A stretch of 64,000 bases of DNA from Dysidea avara (taxonomy: Eukaryota; Porifera; Demospongiae; Dictyoceratida; Dysideidae): assembly GCF_963678975.1 (NCBI RefSeq), contig NC_089274.1, forward strand, positions 18,059,633 to 18,123,632, written 5' to 3'. Position 1 is the first letter of the stretch; the number at the start of each line of letters is the position of its first letter. This document shows positions 36,430-50,181 of the stretch, piece by piece. A program made the translations under genes and the position numbers. The notes beneath the pieces were generated by a model. That model had not been told where the DNA came from, did not search any database, and saw only the letters and a list, made by a program, of their open reading frames with translations.

Positions 36430-37568
36430 TAGTGTTCTTCCTAATGGCTCCAACGGTTCCAGTAGTTCCAGTGGTTCTAATGGTTCCAGTGGTTCTAATG
36501 GTTCTAGTGGTTCTAATGGCTCAAGTGGTTCTAATGGTTCCAGTGGTTCTAATGGTTCCAGTGGTTCTAATGGTTCCAGTGGTTCTAATGGTTCCAGTGG
36601 TTCTAATGGTTCCAGTGGTTCTAATTGTTCCAGTGGTTCTAATGGTTCCAATGGTTCTAGTGGTTCCGGTGGTTCTAATGGTCCCGGTGGTTCTAATGGT
36701 TCCAGTGGTTCTAATGGTTCCGGTGGTTCTAGTGGTTCCAGTGGTTCTAATGGTCCTGGTGGTTCCAACGGTTCCAGTGGTTCTAGTGGTTTTAATGGTT
36801 CTAGTGGTTCCAATGGTTCCAGTGGTTCTAATGGTTCCTGTGGTTCTAGTGGTTCTAATGGTCCTGGTGGTTCTAATGGTCCTAGTGGTTCCAGTGGTTC
36901 TAATAGTTCTAATGGTCCCGGTGGTTCTAATGGTCCAGTGGTTCTAATGGTTCCAGTGGTTCTAGTGGTTCTAATGGTCCTATAATGCATGGTTCCAGGT
37001 TCCAGTGGTTCTAATGGTTCCAGTAGTTCCTGTGGTTCCAGTGGTTCTAATGGTTCCAATGGTTCTAATGCTTCTAATGGTTCCGGTGGTTATATTGGTT
37101 GTAGTAGTTCCAGTGGTTCTAATGGTCCTGGTGGTTCTAATGGTTCCAGTGGTTCTAATGGTTCTGGTGGTTCTAATGGTTCTAGTGGTTCCAGTGGTTC
37201 TAATGGTCCCGGTGGTTCTAATGGTTCCAGTGGTTCTAATGGCTCTAGTGGTTCTAATGGTTCTAGTGGTTCTAATGGTTCCAGTGGTAATATAATGGTT
37301 CTAGTGGTTCTAATGGTCCTAATGGTTCCAGGTTCCAGTGGTTCTAATGGTTCCAGTAGTTCCTATGGTTCCAGTAGTTCTAATGGTACTAATGGTTCCA
37401 GTGGTTCTAATGGTCCTGGTGGTTCTAATGGTTCTAGTAGTTCCAGTGGTTCTAATAGTTCTAATGGTTCCAGTGGTTCTAATGGTTCCAACGGTTCTAA
37501 TGGTTCCAGTGCTCCTGTGGTACTAGTAGTTCTAATGGTTTCAGTGGTTCCAATGGTTCTAATAGAAT
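36430..37568. repeat. 18-bp minisatellite upstream of the ABC gene
   Basis: About 60 tandem copies of GGTTCTAATGGTTCCAGT and variants (ggtcccggt, ggtcctggt). The 18-bp period contains few stops, so four or more frames stay open, giving VVLMVPVVL, GSNGSS and LEPLEP proteins that are artefacts. The array begins about 210 bp upstream of the ABC start codon at 36217, so it may flank or form part of its promoter. No TATA box or initiator could be supported in 36218-36429. Confidence 0.9.
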
Positions 37569-37576
37569 AATTTATA

Positions 37577-38149
37577 GCATAAAATAATTTTCAAAAATTA
37601 AAATATGGGAATAGAGATCACTGAAAAAGCAAGAGAAACAAGAGTCAAACAAACCAGCATGTTAAACACACAGAAATCTCTATTCGGACTCAATGGATGT
37701 GATAGAGACAAAGGGAAAACAATATTTTCGACAGCACATAGCTATGTAGTTACTATCTATTTCCAGTCACCTTAGGGCCTGACCTTATTAAGTAGGTGGC
37801 TGCGTTAGACTGGTCACTTTGTGCACAAATGACACATTTGGGGATTTTTGTACAATGGCCAGTTTAGACAGGTGACCTCATTATACAGTGACCTGTTTCA
37901 TTGTACTGAGAATGCTTCTGCAAATTGTATGTCCAATACTTAACAAGCAGCTAACAACATGGGGCTGTGTAGCTACCTGTACTCTTCAAGCTTTTCCTAC
38001 ATATCATCATCAGCTGTGGTATATGCTATGTACCAAATCCATTGAGTCCGAATAGAGATCTGTGTGTGTTTAACATGCTGGTTTGTTTGACTCTTGTTTT
38101 TCAGCGATCTGTATTCCCATATTTTAATTTTTTTTAATTATTTTTATGC
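37577..38149. mobile_element. Foldback MITE abutting the minisatellite
   Basis: The left arm gcataaaataat through gggaatagagatcactga mirrors the right arm tcagcgatctgtattccc through attatttttatgc. The inner arms gtttgactcttg / caagagtcaaac and aatctctattcggactcaat / attgagtccgaatagagatc also pair. TA flanks both ends. The family is shared with the element at 53075-53340 (gggaataGGGATCGCTGAAAA). Confidence 0.8.
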
Positions 38150-38159
38150 TAGTTTGTGT

Positions 38160-39120
38160 ACTTTTTATTTATAAATCCATAAATTTTATGGATTTACAAA
38201 AAACCAGACCATCCAGACCATAGTTCATCCTTTAAGTCCTAACATGATAAATAATTAACCATGCAGTTACTTGGTATTACACAGTACTAAGTATATCAAA
38301 TCAGTCATCATGCACATAATATCATCAGAGTTACAACACCTTACAATTGTGAGCACTTTGCACTATCCAGCCTTGATATTCCAACTAAAGGCAGTGTATA
38401 GCATGTTATGGCTTCTCATATGTATGATCACTAAGTCCACAGTGGTTCATGACAACATTACAGCTTTGATATGAACTTAATTATACTGTAGTTGAAATTC
38501 CCATGAATACGTTAATCTGAATAGATTGGATTGAATTAATACATTTGATTCCCTTGTAGTAGTAGGGTAGCTTAGCATCAATTTTTGAGATAATGTTTAC
38601 GAAGTGGATAAAAGTGCCAATTTTTTTCTGAGGCTTCCTTGGAAAATATTAACTAATTTCAGAAGGGGTGCCCAGACCAAAAATTTATTTTGTGGTTTTC
38701 CAGCTGTCATTAAGTACTTAATTAGATGTTATAAAAATTCCATGCAATACAGGGTGTATTACTACTCATCAACTAAATTTTTTGAGGTGTAGCTACCTGC
38801 ATATGCTGTTATACCTGTTCCTATGCTAATGTAATAGCCACACCCATCACTATTAGCCACACCCTCCATTTTATAACCCAGTGAGACCATTGTTTTCGAT
38901 TTTAATAATAAGCTTCTTCAGTTTTCACTTTTAATGTTGCACAAACAATCACTAGTTAGTTTGGGTGGCATTAAAAGACCATGCATGACCATGTGGTCAA
39001 TTGTGTAAACAGTTTTGACAAGGTTTCATGAATGAATCGTATTGGACCAGGGACTTAATTAAGGTTTGTAAATCAGTATTAAGCTATAGCTAGTATATTT
39101 CAGACTGCTGCTTTTAAAAT
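38160..39120. other. Intergenic, no gene seen
   Basis: AT-rich sequence. A few short open frames lack domains or splice context. Confidence 0.4.
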
Positions 39121-39129
39121 ATGGACATA

Positions 39130-41447
39130 TAAATTGGAACAAATGCATTATTTGTCAGCAGGACAAATCTGAGCCTTTAAAATCCCCATTAGACAGTCTT
39201 GGAGGTGGCAGTGAAGAATGTTATTCATCTTTTTTCACAAATGTGAAAGGATTTCACAGCATCGATGCACATCCAACCAATAGCTATTTGTTTTGGGAAA
39301 GACTTGCATGTTGAAGATTTAATCAGCCACCATGCTTTTTGGCACAAATCCTGTCATTTAAAGTACAGTGCATGGCTCTAGGCTAACAAGAATGCTTTAT
39401 GTGGAAGTTTCGGAGAAGCTTAATCCACTGCTTTTTGCAATAGACCATGTGAACTATGCACGGTGGATTTTTATTTATTTATTTATTTATTAAGGCTTTA
39501 CAGCACAAGTGCTGAAGGTCTGTAGGACACCTGGTCCTACAGCCTGTTTAAAGATGTTATAAGTTGTGTTGAAAAGGTGCAGAAAGGAGAAAATAATCCA
39601 TGACTGAACCTGGGCAGCCTCGAACCTGCAGCCATCCGATGCCAGTTCACATTAGAGATACGAAGTGTTTCCCAGAGTCAATCAAAGAGGAGTTTGAAAA
39701 GCAAGCGCATTGGGTACTGTCAAAGACTAACAAATTGTTTTCTGCAATCCCCATTGATCAAGCTCATGAGCAGGAGAATGCCAGTGTGAAGGGTTCCAGT
39801 GGTTTTATTGGCCTAACAGAAAGCCCTATTACATTGAAACACTGGATTCTGTCAGGACCTGAATTAGCTAGGTTACAAAGTCAGTTTGAAGCTGAATACC
39901 TCCCATTTAGTGAATCAGATGACCCCAAATATTTGCAGAACCATGAAAATGGGTTTGCAACTCAGAAGCTGTTTCACAAGCAAGTTTGCAGCCTACATTC
40001 GGCAATTACGAATATGGGAAACCCCTTTTTAGATGATTTTGCTGAGCTTGTTACTCTTGACAGTCGCAATTGAATGGATGATTTGGTAGTGCACGGCACA
40101 CTGTGCACACTTGAAGACACAGGTACAAAGCAATATCAGGAATTCTGTTCGTAAAAAATGTACTGGAAGAATGTAGTATATCAACCCATGATCCAATAAA
40201 GAAGAATTCTATGTTTATTTTCAAGCAGGCTCAGTATAAAATAATATCAAAACAGGGTAAATAGGTTAAGATGCTGCAAAACAATGTAGCACTTTTTGGT
40301 CAACTGTATATTTCTATGCAAAGCCATGATGGTGATTTAAAAAATTCTTTTCCCATGAGATACAGTCTTTTCCACCTTCATTGTCTGACTATGGAAAGCT
40401 TCACTTACCCAGCACCAAGTCTGAGTTGCTGAAATGTATTCCACCAATTACACAGTTTGAACCACTGCTGTTTTACGATTGTCGAGTTTTGGATGGTGCT
40501 GCATGCAGTTGCTCATTTTCTCCCAATTACAGGGCTGTTACTTTTAATGACTATGCAGAAAACATTTTTATTCCTTATCTTTCAATGCAACTGCAGAACA
40601 AAAAAAGAATAGATGTTGTATGGGACACATACCAACCAGACAGCTTGAAAGAGTCAACTTGAGAAAAGAGAGGTAAAGGGTTATGGAGAAAAGTATCGGG
40701 TCAAGCAAAACGTCTTGGAAAGTGGATGGATTTCCTTTGTGATTCAAAGAACAAAACTTTCCTAACAGACCAAATTTCTAAGTTTACATGTACATTTCCA
40801 CATAGCAAAATAGTTTACGTCACATCTGGACAATCTGTTTTACAAATAATAGTATGTCAAACTGTAATCATGAGGAAGTCGATACTAGGATTGTAGTGCA
40901 TGTCCAGCATGCATTACAACATGGTACGCAGACTATTGAGATACAGAGTCGGGACTATGGATACAGATGTCATAGTTATCCTAGCAGGTGTGTTTTATGA
41001 ATTGTGTGCTATTCTGCCATTGGCAGACATTTGGATTGCATTTGGTGTTGGTAAAAGCTTTCCCTAAATCCTATTGAGAATGTGCATGTTGACTCTATTC
41101 ATTTTGCATCCATTGAAAGATTCATTGTTGTTCTGTATGACAGAACTAGCCCACTTATTTCTGTTAAGGAAGAATTGTTCTGTAAAAAAATCGATCAAGA
41201 TGCTTTACTGCAACATGTCATGCATCAAGCAGGGGTGTGGACTACTAGTACAAGTACACAGCAAGCTTTTCCTTCACCTGAGGATTTTTCTTGGACTAAG
41301 ACATCGGGCACATGGATGCCAGTTTGGATGAGTATGCCTGAAGTTTCGAAAGCATGTCATGAACTTATCAGATGCTGCTGTAAAGGAAATACAAATTGTA
41401 CATGTGCTAAAGCTGGGATTGCTTGTTCAACACTTTGTAATAACTGA
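39130..41447 (+). pseudogene. Multicopy invertebrate gene with CXC motif, decayed
   Basis: Successive fragments in changing frames are collinear with a large uncharacterised family common in invertebrate genomes. They are WNKCIICQQDKSEPLK (39133), WHKSCHLKYSAW (about 39340), NPLLFAIDHVNYARW (to 39466), and, after the insertion at 39467-39638, MPVHIRDTKCFPESIK and IPIDQAHEQENASVKGS. Next come RIDVVWDTYQPDSLKEST (to 40662) and CCCKGNTNCTCAKAGIACS (to 41447), a tesmin/CXC-like cysteine motif. The CIICQ start may be a zinc-binding segment. At least four frameshifts or stops (for example TGA after LVTLDSRN at 40074) show it is a pseudogene. The function of the family is unknown. Its high copy number in invertebrates suggests a transposon origin, which is inference. 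Confidence 0.7.
39467..39638 (-). mobile_element. SINE-like insertion, 172 bp
   Basis: This segment splits the codons of the CXC-type pseudogene exactly between ARW and MPVHIRD. Read on the minus strand, it begins close to a tRNA-type B box (GGTTCGAGGC, near 39615-39625) and contains a hairpin (ctgtaggacc / ggtcctacag). It continues with gaccttcag...ctgtaaag and ends in a (TAAA)n tail. The A box is missing, so it is 5'-truncated. The 3' portion resembles the 3' end of the LINE at 14744-16475. Confidence 0.7.
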
Positions 41448-41449
41448 TG

Positions 41450-42565
41450 ATACAACATTTTTATAATCTCTTTGGTATACAGTAATTACAATTGCATTTA
41501 TTCAATATATATATAGGCATCTTAGGCCAATAAAATGGCAAATATTTATTATTACTGCTTAAATAATATAAAAATTAATAATGATAAAAAAGAAAAGAGG
41601 CCAAGGTTGACTATTGCTAGAATTCATGCTTTAGGTTGTATGCATAGAAAACATACTAAAACGATTATTTCTTACTATCGTATCAGCCATTTTGTTTTCC
41701 CGCCCATCCCTAATTAGTTTTCGTGGGCACCCCTTCTAATATTGATCAGTACACTCTAAAGAAGCAGTGTACCAAAAACGACACTTTTATCCACCCCGTA
41801 AACATAATTTTGCTAAGCTACCTCACTATAGAGACTAAGTCAGAACACATCAGCCTTGCAGAGACTAAGTCAGATAGATCAATGGCAAAGTGAACCTACA
41901 AAGAAGCAAATTTGCTTCAAAGTAGATGTTAACAATGCAATATGCACCTCAAAATAGGTCATGGACATGAAGAAAGAAAGACTTGACACAAAAGGCTATG
42001 TAGTTTTTATTCCCAAAAAGTACTCACAGTTTGTTGTAGGCCTGTGGAAAAAAAAATACCATATCTGTCGCACTGTCCATACAAAAGTCCCTACTACAGC
42101 AGTGAAATTAATCCTGTATTTCACTGATAGCAGTGAAAAAGTTATAATTGCAATTTCATTGGCTAGAATTTGTGTAACGGTGTAGCTCTAATTAGTGTTG
42201 AAGCATGTTTAGTGCAATTTGTACCTGGCGACAAGTTTCATATGGCTATTATCGAAGAGCAACGAGTATGGTATTAATATGGAATAGCATGGGTAGCAGT
42301 GAAATTTGGGTACCACGAGTGTTGTGTTCTAGTACTAATAATAATAAGATGAACAAAACGGCATATTTCAAGACGTAGAAAAAGTACTTTTGTAAGTTCC
42401 TATTGAATCTATATTTACCCAGTGGACCTACAATTCTTCCAAATTAGCTTCTAAGGCTTCTGTTGTGGTTGGGGGAGGTTTTGAAGATGGTTATTTTTTG
42501 AGTGTTCTATTAGGATTTTGGCTAAAAACATAGGCGATCTCTATTATGAACCATTACCATGGTTC
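41450..42565. other. Intergenic, no gene seen
   Basis: AT-rich sequence with no supported coding region. A short palindrome (atgaaccattaccatggttcat) lies at 42547-42568, at the edge of the next foldback. Confidence 0.4.
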
Positions 42566-42569
42566 ATGA

Positions 42570-43262
42570 TATAGAGTGGCGTAGTACACCATTTCGTGCA
42601 CTTTGTGACACAATCGTGAAACTTTGCACATCAATAGTACTCCTGATGACATTTATGTCTTGATATAGTGCCAATGCAGATTTGGCCTCAGGCAACTTTT
42701 ACAGCCATTCCGCATTGAGAATTCATTATTTTTGTCTTTATCTCCCTGAGGCATTATATTATACTGTTAAAACATGGCTGCGAATTGAAGGTGTTGATCT
42801 AAGACACAATAATTATGAATTTTATTTGAAATGAATAGCTTATTCCATCACTAAGTTATGATGGCTTTTATTACTCATAAATTTTATTGAATTTCTTTGC
42901 CCTTGGGATGTAAATTACCAATGGGCAGTATTGCTGCAGTAACCTCTATGGAATTTCTTTGCTAATATAAATTTTCATAACTTTGGAATGAAATCACCTA
43001 TTTATTTCAAATAAAACCATGTGGTTTCTTTTAGCAACACCTTTAATTTTAAATCATGTTTTAACTGTGTAAAGTAATGCCTCAGGGAGATAAAGACAAA
43101 ACAATGAATTCTCAATGCAGAAATGACTGTAAAAGCCAAAATCTGCGATGGCACTATATCACAAAATAAATGTCACAAGAAGTACAATTTATGTGGAAAA
43201 TTTAAGAATTTGACAAATTGTATCACATTTGAAGCAATTTTTGTACCATGGCACTCTACTAC
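42570..43262. mobile_element. Long foldback element
   Basis: Arms of about 280 bp are inverted around a centre near 42850-42980. The pairs include gcctcagg / cctgaggc boundaries, tctttatctccctgaggca (42739) with tgcctcagggagataaaga (43078), and tgatatagtgccaatgcaga (42661) with tctgcgatggcactatatca (43142). Arm identity is about 80-85% by eye. No coding region. Confidence 0.75.
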
Positions 43263-43840
43263 AGTGTAGCTATAATAATATTATGGCTCCAGTGGTTCTA
43301 ATGGTAATTACTCCAAACTATTGGGAAAAGGTAGTAGTTAATAAAATGTACAGCAGTATTACATTCATGTCCAGAGTTTGCTGTTCGCATAAGCTCTTCT
43401 CTGTCCAAATGGATCATTGTTGCATAATCAACACCCTGCTACTGTTTATGATCAAATAAGATTTCAATGCAGCATTTTAAAATGTAAACTGCTGCAATGT
43501 TACTAGAGGCTATTAACAGCCTTCTGTGGTCCTAAAGGTGTTTGTTGGAAAGATAGGATGAAACATTGTCATCCATGCTGTCCATTAAGCCAGCAATTCC
43601 AAAAGCTTTTCACTACCAGAGTACATGGCCATGAAAACGCTATGGAAAAACATGCCCAACCTATGAATTTTCAAATTTTCATAGGGTGCTACCAATAGTT
43701 TTATTTTCATGGGACAAATAAATATCATGAAATCACATTTCATACCATTTTCATTGGGTTTTCATTGATTCATCCTATGAAAATACCTATGAAAATGCCA
43801 TGAAATTAAAAACCATTGGTGCCACTTGAACCACTTGAAC

Positions 43841-44189
43841 CAGGGCCGCCCAGAGAAATTAAGGGGCCCAGGGCAAAGAGTTAAAGTGGAGCCCTTCACC
43901 CAAGTTGTAAGGTGAAGACAAAAAAAAAAAAAAAGGTCACAACCTGCTGGCAGTGACAATAACTACCCATCACCAACCATATCTCCTTATCTATAAGCTT
44001 GCTACACTGCTCCTCTGAAGAATACTGTGACTGCTCTATTAGAGTATTTAGATCTGACTGCTCTATTAGAGTATATCGATCTTTTAAACAGGTATTCAGG
44101 GGGCCCTTCATGGGGCCTCCTGGGGCCCCTTTCAGGCTGGGGCCCGGGGCAAAATTCCCCAGTTGCCCCCCCCCCTGTGGGCGGCCCTG
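43841..44189. mobile_element. hAT-type MITE inserted in a minisatellite
   Basis: The 349-bp element starts CAGGGCCGCCC and ends GGGCGGCCCTG, with an exact 8-bp duplication ACTTGAAC at 43833-43840 and 44190-44197. The interior contains two inverted copies of the dispersed motif (ctgctctattagagta, 44031-44078). The rest is homologous, inverted, to the interior of the MITE at 16543-16908, although the outer termini differ. It splits an array related to the 18-bp minisatellite. Confidence 0.92.
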
Positions 44190-44197
44190 ACTTGAAC

Positions 44198-44505
44198 CAC
44201 TGGAACCATTAGAACCACCAGAACTACTGCAACCATTAGAACCACTGGAACTACTGCAACCATTAGAACCATTAGAACCATTGGAACTATTAGAACCACC
44301 AGAACTACTGGAACCATTAGAACCACTGGAACCATTAAAACCACTGGAACTATTAGAACCACCAGAACTACTGGAACCATTAGAACCACTGGAACCATTA
44401 GAACCACTGGAACTATTAGAACCACCAGAACTACTGGAACCATTAGAACCACTGGAGCTACTGCAACCATTAGAACCACTGAAACCATTAGAACCATTGC
44501 ATATC
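44198..44505. repeat. 18-bp minisatellite, reverse orientation
   Basis: About 17 copies of the complement of the 36430-37568 unit (gaaccattagaaccactg and variants), 7 kb away and inverted. A short stray piece (ggctccagtggttctaatgg) also lies at 43283-43302. Confidence 0.9.
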
Positions 44506-45129
44506 AGAACAATTCAATGTATTTTAATGTCATTCAGCTATAGTATGAAAATGTACTGTTTGTTCAATTAGAATTTTCTTTTTTAAAAGTGATTCTACAG
44601 AAACCTGTTAATTTTAGCAACTTTTCTATGCTCACCTGTAACGCCCACGCAAAGCACCCAAATGGTGTGTACGAGAGTCCCAATCTTTATGTATTTTAAA
44701 AGCATTTAGTGAGATTGCTAACTAGTAACTACCTGTACAGTTGTTGATCTACATCTTGTTTTAACTATTCGTGATCGATCATTGTCTACTTTGTTAAACT
44801 CACTTTCTCCATTATTTTTACGTGATTTTGGATTTAGGATTTGGTTTCTAAAATATTTGTGTATTTCTGATTGGATTTCTCACATAGTGTACAAGAGTCC
44901 CAAGGCATTGGCTACCCCTCGCTTTTTACCAAAAGTCAGTTCATCTCTAGTTGACAAAGGTAGTCTGACTATCTAATTATGATATTAGAATCTAAATTAA
45001 ATTCTTGATCACAGCTACACATTTCCCTTGTTGCTATATGTGGTGGACCACAAAATTAACTAATGTAAACAACCCTTACCATACCTTGTAGTGTTTTATT
45101 TTTATGTGAATATGTAGTGTAGTGTGTGA

Positions 45130-47988
<2,859 letters not shown>

Positions 47989-49313
47989 TCAACTGCAGGT
48001 GAACAAACTAGAGAGGACATGTACAGTTCCATCAGTGACATCATTGTATAATGGTATACTGCCAGAACTCGTATTGGACTCCTTGAGGTTCATAACTCCA
48101 TCACAGCAAATCTGGGTCTGAGAGTCATAAGGAGTGCTTTTATAGCAGTGTCTTCCATTACAGCAAGTTCGACTACCACATCACGTTGTATCTGTTCCCT
48201 TAGCATGCAGACTATTACAGCAACACAAGTGGGTTCAGTGTGTGTTACTGCTCTTAGCCATGATCTGCTTAGGTGGGTGTAAGTGTTGTATATTTGACTG
48301 CCACAGCAAGATGGAATTGGTAGTTTTTTTTTCTCTGATAGAACCAGCACAGCAAATATGTGATAGAGCCAGCACAGTAAATATGCGTATTTAGATTGTA
48401 TGATACACTTAAGCAGAAAAAATTGCTACTGCTATTTCTCTGTCTAACAATTCCACTGCAGCAAATATGTGTACGTCTGTTGTACGGGACATCATTACAA
48501 CATGACCATTTATTTGTGATTAGTCCATTACAACAAGTCTCATTTCAGACTATATGGAGAGCTTCCACAGCACACACCATCACCACAACAGACAGAACCT
48601 GCACCCTTTTCAATAATTTGCTTGTTACAGCAAAATGGGTAAATGGGTTATGTGTTATTTACTCTACTGCTAGATTTGTGGTTCACTACTCCATTACAGC
48701 ATTGCTGAGATTATAACTTATTATTACAATCCCATACCCTAGCTGTTAGCACAGTGCACAGAACTGAGTATCTGCATTATAAAGCACCTCAACATTGCAT
48801 ATCACTGCTTAACCTATGAACTGTTCTTTGACAGCAGAACTCTCTCATGACTTTTTGTGAGTTTCTCCTGAACACCAACCAAACTTGTTATCATCAAGGA
48901 TTCACTTTGTGGATTGTAAATTTCCTTGTTGGCACAACATTGACCTCTGTGATCTGTTTTTGTGTACAATCTTCCTCTACAGCACACAAATGAGTGTTAC
49001 AATATCATAAGGTTTATCCCCACAGCATCGTGTTTCACAGAGTCACCTCCACAGCATATCAGCTCATGTCTATTATTTAAACAACAGTTTGTGTTGGTGC
49101 AGCTTTCCTGCACAACAAATTCATTTGTGAGGTTGGTAAGCTTCTAGACCACAACATATGGTGTTGCCAATCATTTGATGGACCTTCTTAGTACAACATT
49201 TGTGTGCCTGGTAGTTGTGTGCTATTTGGTATATAGCAACAATCAGTGGTGGTGCCTCTGTGGTTCACAGCATCTAAAGTTTTTTTTTGAGTCATATGGT
49301 CTACCATTGCAGG
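47989..49313 (-). pseudogene. Galaxin-like di-cysteine repeat region, frame-broken
   Basis: On the minus strand a CC-x-G signature recurs about 15-20 times at spacings of about 20-60 bp. Readable stretches are CNGRPYDSKKNFRCC, CCTKKVHQMIGNTICCGLE, CCGDKPYD, CCRGRLYTKTDHRGQCCAN, TCCNGLITNKWSCCND, HICCSGI, TCCNGRHCYK and YDSQTQICCDG. Such di-cysteine repeats with Y-D/N-x-x-T between them are the hallmark of galaxin, a secreted coral skeletal protein with relatives in other invertebrates. An acceptor (ctgcag|cc) precedes 49313, and a TGA at 47989-47991 ends the last frame. The reading frame shifts at least five times and has stops, one turning a cysteine codon into TGA near 48181. It is therefore probably a pseudogene. 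Unrecognised introns or sequence errors are the alternative. Confidence 0.65.
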
Positions 49314-49319
49314 CTGCAG

Positions 49320-50070
49320 AAAGTAAGTTAACATGATCCAAACTCTCAATGCTTGAGTCTATGTGGGATATGCATATCTGTACAGCCCATGTATATTGTA
49401 TGTACATGTCATGCGTGTTGTATACAGTCTATAGTTAAGATTATCTGTAAAAACAAGGATAACATCAGCTTGCAGTGTAGCTATAACCTGAGTACTAGTG
49501 CTACCTATAATTACTTGCATCTTATCATGAACTACGATAGTGGGTTGATAATAGGGATCGCCCATGTTTTGCAAAAATCCTAACAGAACACTCACCTAAA
49601 AACTACCTTGAAAAGCATCCTTCAACTCAAAACAACCCTCTGGTGGTTCTTTGCAAGGAGTAGATATTGGTCCACTAGTAAATATCAAGTGAAAAGGAAA
49701 CAGCAAATGTATTTCAGACAAAACTGAAATTTGCCTCAGTGTTTGTTCATATTATTCAGAGAGAAGACCATCATGATTATGATGAATGTGTACAACAATA
49801 GCAACAACAACAAAAAAAGAGACCAGTATGTGAATCCTCGGACTAACATGCGACCACAGATCTGATCTACACAGTAGTCAGTTGTGGGCATGGCAAGGAA
49901 AGAAAAAGTGTATTATTTTCTTTCACAGGCATTGCGAAGTTTACAAGGAGAATCCTGGCATAAAAAGTAGCAAGGCTTGCTGAATGGATCATTGTGCGTG
50001 TCCATGACCTATTTTTGATTTTGTTTTCGGATGGAAACAGCCCAAACTGGGCCGTTTCTTCTTGCCAAAA
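49320..50070. other. Upstream of the galaxin-like region
   Basis: Two opposite-strand open frames of about 77 codons at 49353-49595 have no recognised domain. A minus-strand stretch near 49595-49670 (PCKEPPEGCFELKDAF) might be an upstream exon but lacks a convincing donor. No firm gene. Confidence 0.35.
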
Positions 50071-50075
50071 CGCTT

Positions 50076-50117
50076 GATCTTGTATGGCTGGTCACGCTCG
50101 AGAAGCCATACAAGATC
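50076..50117. repeat. Perfect 14-bp hairpin
   Basis: gatcttgtatggct and agccatacaagatc are separated by 14 bp (ggtcacgctcgaga), and a 'cacgctc' also repeats after the stem. Not followed by a T run. Role unknown. Confidence 0.8.
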
Positions 50118-50181
50118 ACGCTCAAAGTTAGGTTTTTTGGTGTGCGCTGCTTGTGGCTAATAGAATCTATCTTTATTAAAC

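Noticed and set aside
36360-37570. Five long open frames (VVLMVP, LEPLEP, GSNGSS)
   Set aside because: Products of an 18-bp minisatellite with few stops. Collagen- or elastin-like appearance is misleading.
49353-49595. Opposing 76- and 78-codon frames
   Set aside because: Mirror-frame coincidence without domains. Likely intronic or flanking to the galaxin-like region.
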